A stretch of 5,849 bases of DNA, from assembly GCA_902795765.1 (NCBI GenBank), contig CADBMQ010000020.1:1-5849 (forward strand), written 5' to 3'. Under the pieces are notes generated by a model. That model did no database searches. It worked only from the letters and a program-made list of their open reading frames with translations, and was not told where the DNA came from. Shown here piece after piece: positions 1-5,271 of the stretch (position 1 is the stretch's first letter; every line of letters starts with the position of its first letter). The DNA is from Oscillospiraceae bacterium (GTDB taxonomy: Bacteria; Bacillota; Clostridia; Oscillospirales; Acutalibacteraceae). A program made the position numbers and the translations under genes.

Positions 1-1911
1 GCTACTCATATCGCTAAGGAACTTGGTCTTGGCGGTAGAACAAATACAATCTTGCAGTCTGCATTCTTCAAACTTTCCGGTATCATTCCGGATAGCGAAG
101 CAGTTGAACTTATGAAAGCTGCTGCTAAGAAGTCATACGGCAAGAAGGGCGACAAGATCGTTCAAATGAACTATGACGCTATCGACCGTGGTAACGTAGG
201 CGTTTCTAAGATTGACGTTCCTGCTGACTGGGCTAATGCTACTGATGAAGCAAAAGTTGAAACAGCAGAAGGCGGCAACAGACTCCTCGACTACGTTAAC
301 AACGTATTGAAGCCAATCAACGCTCAACGTGGCGACAGCTTGCCTGTTTCTGTATTTGTTGACGATGCTAACGGCGAAGTTCCGCTCGGCTCGGCAGCAT
401 TCGAGAAACGTGGTATCGCAGTTGACGTTCCTGCTTGGGATCCGACAAACTGTATCCAATGTAACTTCTGTTCTTATGTATGTCCGCACGCTGCAATCCG
501 TCCTGTTGCTTTGACAGAGGCTGAGGCTGCTGCTGCTCCGGCACAGACAAAGACAAAAGACCTCACAGGTATGCCTGGCTACAAGTTCACAATGACTGTT
601 TCTGTTCTTGACTGTACAGGTTGTGGCTCTTGTGCTAACGTATGTCCTGGTATGAAGGGCAACAAAGCTCTCACAATGCAACCGCTCGAAAGCCAGCTCG
701 ATCAACAAGAAGTATTCGATATGGGCGTTAAGATGGATGTTAAACCCGAAATCGCAGAGAAGTTCAAAGAAACAACTGTTAAGGGTAGCCAGTTCAAACA
801 ACCGCTCCTCGAGTTCTCGGGTGCTTGTGCAGGTTGTGGTGAAACTCCGTACGCTAAACTCGCAACTCAGTTGTTCGGCGACAGAATGTACATCGCTAAC
901 GCAACAGGTTGTTCATCAATTTGGGGTGGTTCTTCACCTTCAACTCCGTACACCGTTAACAAAGAAGGCAAAGGTCCGGCTTGGGCTAACTCCTTGTTCG
1001 AAGATAACGCTGAGTTCGGTTACGGTATGGCAATGGCTCAAAAGGCTATCCGTGAAAGATTGCTCACTCACGCTCAGAACATCATCGACAACTGCGATTG
1101 CGGTGTAGCTGATGCTGCAAAAGCATGGGTTGAAACTTATAACGACGGCGCAACAAACGGCGCTGCTGCTGAGAAGTTCCTCGAAGCACTCAAAGTTGCT
1201 GATCCTAAGGACGAGCTCAAAGCAGATGTTAAGGCTCTCATCGAAGACGGCGACTTCCTCGCTAAGAAGTCACAGTGGATTCTCGGTGGTGACGGTTGGG
1301 CTTACGATATCGGTTACGGCGGACTTGACCACGTTCTCGCTTCTGGCGAAGACGTTAACATTCTCGTATTCGATACTGAGGTTTACTCAAATACAGGTGG
1401 TCAGGCTTCAAAGGCTACTCCGACAGGTGCTATCGCTCAGTTCGCTGCATCAGGTAAGGTAGTTAAGAAGAAAGACCTCGCTGCTATCGCAATGAGCTAT
1501 GGTTATGTATACGTTGCACAGGTTGCAATGGGTGCTGACTACAACCAGTGCTTGAAAGCATTCCACGAGGCTGAGGCTTATCACGGCCCGTCAATCATCA
1601 TCGCTTACGCTCCGTGTATCAACCACGGTATCCGTGGCGGTATGTCGATTGCACAGACCGAGGAGAAGAACGCAGTTCAGTCCGGTTACTGGCACTTGTT
1701 CAGATTCAATCCTGACAACGATCAGCCGTTCTCACTCGACAGCAAAGAGCCGACTAAGGATTATCAGGAATTCATCCTTAACGAAGTTCGTTACAGCTCA
1801 CTCAAACGTTCGTTCCCTGAGAAGGCTGATAACCTCTTCGCAAAGGCAGAGGCTGACGCAAAGGCTAAGTTCGAACAACTCCAGCGTCGTTCAAAGCTCT
1901 ACGAGGAATAA
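1..1911 (+). CDS. nifJ: Pyruvate:ferredoxin (flavodoxin) oxidoreductase, C-terminal 636 residues (5' truncated by window)
   Basis: The enzyme oxidatively decarboxylates pyruvate with CoA to acetyl-CoA and CO2, passing electrons to ferredoxin or flavodoxin; it is cytoplasmic and central to anaerobic fermentation. The frame is open from base 1 and ends at TAA 1909-1911. Family proteins are about 1,200 residues, so roughly the first half is missing. In window numbering, residues 1-60 are the end of the gamma-type domain. An EKR motif follows at 135-137. A two-cluster ferredoxin domain comes next: C151-x2-C154-x2-C157-x3-C161 and C205-x2-C208-x2-C211-x3-C215. The TPP-binding domain then carries the cysteines expected for the proximal 4Fe-4S cluster (C276, C279, C304, C539), GDGWAYDIG from 431 and NTGGQ at 464-468. 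No catalytic or cluster residue appears to be lost. Codon choice is strongly biased (GCT for Ala, AAC for Asn, CTC for Leu), which suggests high expression. The gene is convergent with cdaA-cdaR and ends in its own terminator. Confidence 0.97.
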   Translation, partial: ATHIAKELGLGGRTNTILQSAFFKLSGIIPDSEAVELMKAAAKKSYGKKGDKIVQMNYDAIDRGNVGVSKIDVPADWANATDEAKVETAEGGNRLLDYVNNVLKPINAQRGDSLPVSVFVDDANGEVPLGSAAFEKRGIAVDVPAWDPTNCIQCNFCSYVCPHAAIRPVALTEAEAAAAPAQTKTKDLTGMPGYKFTMTVSVLDCTGCGSCANVCPGMKGNKALTMQPLESQLDQQEVFDMGVKMDVKPEIAEKFKETTVKGSQFKQPLLEFSGACAGCGETPYAKLATQLFGDRMYIANATGCSSIWGGSSPSTPYTVNKEGKGPAWANSLFEDNAEFGYGMAMAQKAIRERLLTHAQNIIDNCDCGVADAAKAWVETYNDGATNGAAAEKFLEALKVADPKDELKADVKALIEDGDFLAKKSQWILGGDGWAYDIGYGGLDHVLASGEDVNILVFDTEVYSNTGGQASKATPTGAIAQFAASGKVVKKKDLAAIAMSYGYVYVAQVAMGADYNQCLKAFHEAEAYHGPSIIIAYAPCINHGIRGGMSIAQTEEKNAVQSGYWHLFRFNPDNDQPFSLDSKEPTKDYQEFILNEVRYSSLKRSFPEKADNLFAKAEADAKAKFEQLQRRSKLYEE

Positions 1912-1942
1912 TCTGAATTCACTCTTGCGAGTAAATAAAATT

Positions 1943-1975
1943 ACGGGAAGCATTTCGGTGCTTCCCGTTTTTGTT
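1943..1975 (+). terminator. Intrinsic terminator of the pyruvate:ferredoxin oxidoreductase gene
   Basis: A perfect 10-bp stem (ACGGGAAGCA 1943-1952 with TGCTTCCCGT 1959-1968) encloses a 6-base loop and is followed by TTTTT at 1968-1972 and further T-rich sequence. It starts 32 bases after the stop codon. The opposite strand has only a weak T-rich tail, so it should act mainly on rightward transcripts. Confidence 0.93.
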
Positions 1976-1998
1976 TGTTTGATATGCAATTAGGAGAT

Positions 1999-2033
1999 AA
2001 AAAAACCACCAAGTGACTGCACACTTGGTGGTT
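1999..2033 (-). terminator. Intrinsic terminator of the cdaA-cdaR operon
   Basis: A perfect 12-bp stem (AACCACCAAGTG 2004-2015 with CACTTGGTGGTT 2022-2033) has a 6-base loop. Read leftward it is followed by a run of T (A-run 1999-2005 on the + strand). It lies 13 bases beyond the cdaR stop codon and faces the oxidoreductase terminator, so each convergent transcript has its own stop signal. Confidence 0.93.
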
Positions 2034-2045
2034 AAAACTTATATT

Positions 2046-3338
2046 CTACTGAATGGACACCTGAATTTTAATCTCGCCGACGCCCCAAACGTTTTTGTAC
2101 TTGTCCGACTTGACAAGCGCGGTAACAACGTGACTGCCTGTTGGTGCTTCCAACTGCGACAGGTCATACTGCAAGTTGAGAGCAGTCGCATCAATAGACG
2201 AGATGACATCTTTCGGACCTGCGATTGTGACCGATTTCGACTGAACATCCGCAGTAACGGCTTTGCCCTCGGGAACATTATTCGAAAGGAATGTCGTTAT
2301 ATCGACCGTTTTCGTTTCGATGCCCGAAGTGTCAATCGTGACATTAACCGACTTCACATTATCCACCGAGCGAACACCTTTTGGAAGCGAAACCGCATAG
2401 GTGAACTTGTTTTGATCTGGTGTGATGCTCGAAAAATCAATTGCATCGAGTTCAATCGAGGAGATTGAATCGACAATTTCGGCATCGCCGATAACTTTAA
2501 TCGTACTTGGCGAAACGCTCGTTGCGAGTGGATATTTTTGATAAAACTCGGGAGTGTTTTTGAAAGTTGCGTTGAGTTTCAAATCCTTCTGTTTGCTAAT
2601 CGGTTGAGTGACAGTAACTTCTTTCAAATCGAGTATAAATTTCGACAAATCCATAGGTTTATCGTCTTTATCGTAAACTTTCAAAGCAGTTGTGTACGAT
2701 TCGGAACGGCTGAGCGTTTTGTTGACCTCAACCTGAGCAACAACCTTGCCGATTTGGTCGAGCATAGTTTTTGCACCCTTGATGTTGACTGTATCTTCGC
2801 TCAAAACGGGAAGTTCTGCGATAAGACCTTCACTTGCCGTAACGCCAACCATCTTCGGTTCGATAGTGAACGGAAGTTCGGCAACTGTATCGAATGTCAA
2901 CTTGACAGTTTCGGGAACGACACGAGCGATTTTAATATCGGAAGCAGTTACACCCGTGAGTGAAGCACTAACACGAAGTTCCTGCTCGCCTGCTTTTGTG
3001 ATGTTCGTGAACGGCACAGTCAAACGAATGTTGTTAGCCGAAAGCGAACTTAACGCATACCATTTGCCCTCGACCTCAACATCAACTTTCTGCCCTTGCC
3101 CTTCGACAACTTCGAGTCCGAGTTGCCCAACGGCAGTACCCTCGGTCGAAACATTAAGCGGAACGCTAAACGTGATTGTTCGGTCGGGTGTGACAGTCGC
3201 CCAAATGACAATCGCAATAATCAGCGAAATAACAAAGATGAATTTGTTATTCTTCAATAAATTATCAATCGAAAAAGCTCTTTTTTTCTTTTGCGGTTCG
3301 GGCAAAACGGTATTTTCGTTTTTTATTTTCTTACTCAT
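2046..3338 (-). CDS. cdaR: CdaR-like protein: one membrane anchor plus YbbR repeats, regulator of diadenylate cyclase CdaA
   Basis: CdaR proteins bind and modulate the membrane diadenylate cyclase CdaA; most of the chain is expected outside the membrane. The 430-residue product has a short basic cytoplasmic N-terminus (QKKKR at 16-20) and one hydrophobic segment at about 33-49. A long, beta-rich, lysine- and threonine-rich region follows. It divides into about four YbbR-like repeats of 80-95 residues (roughly 54-148, 155-243, 252-337 and 343-429), each closing with an alternating V-x-V/I-x-V strand; the borders are my estimate. There is no lipobox or cell-wall anchor. The ATG at 3338-3336 overlaps the cdaA stop as ATGA, with a strong Shine-Dalgarno site inside the cdaA 3' end, so the start is well supported. 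The stop is TAG at 2048-2046, followed by a terminator. The family call is strong from the TM-plus-repeat layout and the cdaA neighbour; the regulatory role, activating or inhibiting, is from family knowledge. Confidence 0.92.
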   Translation of the reverse strand: MSKKIKNENTVLPEPQKKKRAFSIDNLLKNNKFIFVISLIIAIVIWATVTPDRTITFSVPLNVSTEGTAVGQLGLEVVEGQGQKVDVEVEGKWYALSSLSANNIRLTVPFTNITKAGEQELRVSASLTGVTASDIKIARVVPETVKLTFDTVAELPFTIEPKMVGVTASEGLIAELPVLSEDTVNIKGAKTMLDQIGKVVAQVEVNKTLSRSESYTTALKVYDKDDKPMDLSKFILDLKEVTVTQPISKQKDLKLNATFKNTPEFYQKYPLATSVSPSTIKVIGDAEIVDSISSIELDAIDFSSITPDQNKFTYAVSLPKGVRSVDNVKSVNVTIDTSGIETKTVDITTFLSNNVPEGKAVTADVQSKSVTIAGPKDVISSIDATALNLQYDLSQLEAPTGSHVVTALVKSDKYKNVWGVGEIKIQVSIQ

Positions 3339-4243
3339 TTTTCGCCGTCACCTCCGTCACTTTTACGCTTTGAGAAAATATGGAACGGCTTTTTCATTGG
3401 TTGGTCATTATCCTGTTCCTCGCCAATAAGTTCACGAGTCAGCAAAGTTTTGAGAGTTGCAGGAGTATAGTTTCGCTTGATTTTGCCCGAACGGACAACC
3501 GAAATTACGCCTGTTTCCTCGGAAACAACAACAACGATAGCGTCCGAAACTTCGGAAACACCGATACTTGCACGATGTCGAGTTCCAAGAGACTGGTCAA
3601 TATTGCTGTTGGCAGTCAACGGAAGGATACAACCTGCCGCAAAAATCTTGTTTTTGCGAATAATCATAGCACCGTCATGAAGCGGGGTGTTTTTGAAGAA
3701 AATGTTGCAGATAAGCGAACGGGAGGGGTCTGCTTCCAAAGTTGTACCCGTTGCGGCAATTTCGCCAAGCATCGTATCACGCTCGAAAACGATGAGCGCA
3801 CCGACCTTATCTTTCGACATATCCGCACAAGCGGCACAAACCGCATCAATCGAACGGGAATAGCCATTCGACAATGTGTCTCCGCTGCGAGTCACAAACT
3901 TGTTGAAACGACGCATCGAACCACGACCGAGATATTCGAGAATTGAACGCAGTTCGGGTTGGAACAAGACAACCAAAACCACGATTGCGTTGACATAGAT
4001 AGTGTCGAGTAGCCAAGTCAACGCTTTCAATTTGACGAGCCTTGCAAGGAACAGAGCAATAACGAACACAAAAATACCTTTCATAAGTTGCTCTGCACGA
4101 GTGTCACGCAAAAACTGAATTGCCTTATATATAATGAAGGTAACTATTAAAATATCAATAATATTGACAAAAATATTGCCCGATGTCGCAAGTACAACAA
4201 TGTTATTCCAAATGTTGCTGAAAAAATTCATTATCGTGTCCAA
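3335..4243 (-). CDS. cdaA: CdaA, membrane-bound diadenylate cyclase (c-di-AMP synthase)
   Basis: The enzyme condenses two ATP into cyclic di-AMP, a second messenger for potassium and osmolyte balance and cell-wall homeostasis. With the TTG start the product has 302 residues. Three hydrophobic segments come first (about 24-44, 56-72, 78-94), then a linker (about 97-130), then the DAC/DisA_N catalytic domain. Family motifs are intact: GALIVFER 148-155, DGA 190-192 (metal and ATP binding) and RHR 222-224. The tail after about 270 is charged (QPMKKPF, KRKSDGGDGEK) and probably flexible. The TTG at 4243-4241 is preferred because AAGGAGGG ends 7 bases upstream of it. In-frame ATGs at 4279 and 4264 lack such a site, and the first lies before the predicted transcription start; an internal ATG at 4231 is too far from the site. 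cdaA is first in its operon and overlaps cdaR. In many Bacillota glmM follows cdaR; here a terminator does. Confidence 0.96.
   Translation of the reverse strand: MDTIMNFFSNIWNNIVVLATSGNIFVNIIDILIVTFIIYKAIQFLRDTRAEQLMKGIFVFVIALFLARLVKLKALTWLLDTIYVNAIVVLVVLFQPELRSILEYLGRGSMRRFNKFVTRSGDTLSNGYSRSIDAVCAACADMSKDKVGALIVFERDTMLGEIAATGTTLEADPSRSLICNIFFKNTPLHDGAMIIRKNKIFAAGCILPLTANSNIDQSLGTRHRASIGVSEVSDAIVVVVSEETGVISVVRSGKIKRNYTPATLKTLLTRELIGEEQDNDQPMKKPFHIFSKRKSDGGDGEK
3348..3355 (-). promoter_or_regulatory. Ribosome binding site of cdaR, inside the end of cdaA
   Basis: GGAGGTGA on the minus strand lies 9 bases before the cdaR ATG and within the last codons of cdaA (the GGDGEK end). With the 4-base ATGA overlap, it points to translational coupling of the two genes. 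Confidence 0.85.
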
Positions 4244-4250
4244 AAAGTTA

Positions 4251-4258
4251 CCCTCCTT
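4251..4258 (-). promoter_or_regulatory. Ribosome binding site that fixes the TTG start of cdaA
   Basis: Read leftward this is AAGGAGGG, followed by 7 bases and then TTG (4243-4241). Choosing the in-frame ATG at 4264 or 4279 would put this near-perfect Shine-Dalgarno sequence inside the coding region as codons for Lys-Glu-Gly, so the TTG is the better start. Confidence 0.85.
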
Positions 4259-4283
4259 TTTCATTAGATTATTATACAATTAT

Positions 4284-4312
4284 ATTATACCAATTTTTGA
4301 TTATAGTTTCAA
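4284..4312 (-). promoter_or_regulatory. Sigma-A-type promoter of cdaA-cdaR, extended -10
   Basis: On the minus strand, TTGAAA (4312-4307) and TATAAT (4289-4284) are separated by exactly 17 bases, with TGG just before the -10, which fits the extended -10 form. Transcription should begin near 4277. Directly upstream, at 4330-4317, the minus strand reads AAAAATTTAAAAAA, an A/T-rich block placed like an UP element (about -40 to -53). Confidence 0.85.
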
Positions 4313-4320
4313 CAACTTTT

Positions 4321-4373
4321 TTAAATTTTTGAGAATATGCGAAAATACAAGAAAATTTAAGTAAAACCTTAAA
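4321..4373. repeat. Overlapping inverted repeats between the divergent promoters
   Basis: Repeat one is TTAAATTTT (4321-4329) with AAAATTTAA (4352-4360), a perfect 9-bp match with a 22-base spacer. Repeat two is TTTAAG (4356-4361) with CTTAAA (4368-4373), a perfect 6-bp match with a 6-base spacer, ending 6 bases before the yceD -35. They overlap at 4356-4360. The stretch is very AT-rich, so chance is a real possibility, and no known operator consensus is recognised. Confidence 0.4.
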
Positions 4374-4375
4374 AA
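4342..4375 (+). promoter_or_regulatory. Phased A-tracts, probable UP element or curved DNA upstream of the yceD-rpmF promoter
   Basis: A-tracts begin at 4342, 4352, 4363 and 4371, spaced about 8-11 bases apart, close to the helical repeat. The last (AAAAA 4371-4375) is 4 bases before the -35 hexamer, where the proximal UP subsite normally lies. Such tracts are known to bend DNA and to contact the RNA polymerase alpha C-terminal domain; the role here is inferred from position and composition. Confidence 0.55.
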
Positions 4376-4379
4376 GTGC

Positions 4380-4408
4380 TTGACAACAACGCATTTATTG
4401 TATATAAT
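4380..4408 (+). promoter_or_regulatory. Perfect-consensus sigma-A promoter of yceD-rpmF
   Basis: TTGACA (4380-4385) and TATAAT (4403-4408) are separated by 17 bases, an exact match to the housekeeping consensus and spacing. Transcription should start near 4415, leaving a leader of about 26 bases before the yceD ATG, too short for a riboswitch. A strong promoter suits a ribosomal protein operon. Confidence 0.92.
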
Positions 4409-4440
4409 ATATCCGTGACTTTTTAGAAGGTTGTGATTTT

Positions 4441-4950
4441 ATGGTCATGGATCTTCGTGAGATTTTCGCCCAGACGGGTGGGGCTATGCCTGTCGAATGC
4501 AATGTAAATCTCAGCGATGCCGAATACAATGGCACTATTTGTATGCCAAATCCCGTTGAAGTTACGGGCAGGGTGTTTAATCGTGCCGGTGTAGTCAACT
4601 TCGAGTACACGGCAAATTTCGCTTTCACCGCTCCGTGTGATCGCTGTGCAGTTGAAGTATCGCTTGATAAGTCGGAAAGTTTTTCGCATGTGGTTGTAAC
4701 GCAACTCGTGAACGAAGAAGATTTTGACGGTTCAGAGTACATTATCACTCCGTCAATGACGTTGGACGTTGATAGTATCGTTCGGGAAGACGTTTTGTTA
4801 TCACTCCCCACAAAGCACTTGTGCGATGAAGATTGCAAAGGAATTTGTGCCGGATGTGGTGTTAACTTGAACGAGCAGGAGTGTAAGTGCGAAAAGGAAA
4901 TTGACCCGAGGTTGGCAAAACTTCGTGGACTGCTTTCAGACCAGAGGTAG
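4441..4950 (+). CDS. yceD: YceD family (DUF177) protein encoded upstream of bL32
   Basis: The 169-residue product matches the DUF177/YceD family, which is small, cytoplasmic and usually encoded just before rpmF; its members have been linked to ribosome or 23S rRNA metabolism, but the biochemical activity is not established. The body (about 1-110) is a beta-rich region with C66-x2-C69 (PCDRC). The C-terminus carries a dense cysteine set, C128-x3-C132-x3-C136-x2-C139-x8-C148-x-C150, and ends with the family signature EIDPRLAKLRGL at about 153-164. The cysteines suggest metal binding, probably zinc, which is my inference. AGAAGG at 4425-4430 lies 10 bases before the first ATG; a second in-frame ATG at 4447 is less well spaced. 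The stop is TAG 4948-4950, and rpmF begins 57 bases later on the same predicted transcript. Confidence 0.93.
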   Translation: MVMDLREIFAQTGGAMPVECNVNLSDAEYNGTICMPNPVEVTGRVFNRAGVVNFEYTANFAFTAPCDRCAVEVSLDKSESFSHVVVTQLVNEEDFDGSEYIITPSMTLDVDSIVREDVLLSLPTKHLCDEDCKGICAGCGVNLNEQECKCEKEIDPRLAKLRGLLSDQR

Positions 4951-5007
4951 TTCAAGGTGCAAAGCACCGTTTACAATAATTCCATTTTTTAAGGAGGTGC
5001 CACGAAA

Positions 5008-5208
5008 ATGGCAGTACCCAAGAGAAGAGTATCTACAACAAGACGTGACAAGAGAAGATCGAACGTATGGAAACTCACGGCTCCGACCCTTGTTAAATGC
5101 CCTAACTGCGGTGAATATACCAGACCTCACACCGTTTGCAAAGCGTGTGGTCAGTATAAAGGCAAGCAGGTTATCGTTAAAGAGGTCAAGGCTGCAACGG
5201 AAGACTAA
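5008..5208 (+). CDS. rpmF: 50S ribosomal protein bL32, cysteine-containing (zinc-type) form
   Basis: This is a structural protein of the large ribosomal subunit. The 66-residue product has the family start MAVPKRRVSTTRRDKRRS, a basic RNA-binding N-terminal half, and a zinc ribbon formed by C31-x2-C34 and C44-x2-C47 (CPNCG and CKACG). All four cysteines are present, so this is the zinc-binding form rather than the cysteine-free paralogue some bacteria express under zinc limitation. The length is slightly above the usual 56-60 residues because of a short charged tail (KEVKAATED). AAGGAGGTG at 4991-4999 gives a near-perfect ribosome binding site 8 bases before the ATG. The gene follows yceD, presumably on the same transcript, and is followed by a terminator. 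plsX, often the next gene in this cluster in other bacteria, is not present here. Confidence 0.97.
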   Translation: MAVPKRRVSTTRRDKRRSNVWKLTAPTLVKCPNCGEYTRPHTVCKACGQYKGKQVIVKEVKAATED

Positions 5209-5221
5209 TCAGCAACCTAAT

Positions 5222-5254
5222 GGAGGAGGAACAACGTTCCTTCTCTATTTTTTT
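5222..5254 (+). terminator. Intrinsic terminator or attenuator between rpmF and the DUF512-type gene
   Basis: An 11-bp stem (5222-5232 with 5236-5246, two G-U pairs) closes a 3-base AAC loop and is followed by seven T at 5248-5254. It starts 13 bases after the rpmF stop. The Shine-Dalgarno sequence of the next gene begins only 4 bases after the T-run, so the hairpin separates two co-directional genes that otherwise look like one operon. It could end the rpmF transcript or only reduce read-through. Confidence 0.82.
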
Positions 5255-5271
5255 GTGAGGGAGGGGTATCA

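Noticed and set aside
133..801. Long open frame of 222 codons on the minus strand, opposite the oxidoreductase gene
   Set aside because: It is antisense to a clearly conserved domain (both ferredoxin clusters), has a low-complexity cysteine/serine/arginine-rich translation, and no family resemblance. It is a by-product of the strong codon bias of the real gene.
737..1462. Two + strand open frames (737-1108 and 1112-1462) overlapping the oxidoreductase gene
   Set aside because: Their serine/leucine/glutamine-rich translations are frame-shift shadows of the real gene, with no motifs.
1921..1932. Small ACTC-TTGC-GAGT hairpin after the oxidoreductase stop
   Set aside because: A 4-bp stem is expected by chance and the real terminator lies just downstream.
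2013..3429. Open frames on the + strand at 2013-2468, 2538-2963 and 2746-3429
   Set aside because: They lie opposite cdaR and the end of cdaA, both of which match known families, and lack convincing ribosome binding sites or domains.
3380..3946. 188-codon open frame on the + strand opposite the catalytic domain of cdaA
   Set aside because: It is antisense to the conserved DGA and RHR motif region and its translation resembles no family.
4409..4440. Possible riboswitch or leader RNA before yceD
   Set aside because: The predicted leader is only about 26 bases, too short for any known riboswitch.
4395..4967. 190-codon open frame on the minus strand opposite yceD
   Set aside because: It spans the rightward promoter and the conserved yceD gene in antisense; its translation is serine-rich with no recognisable domain.
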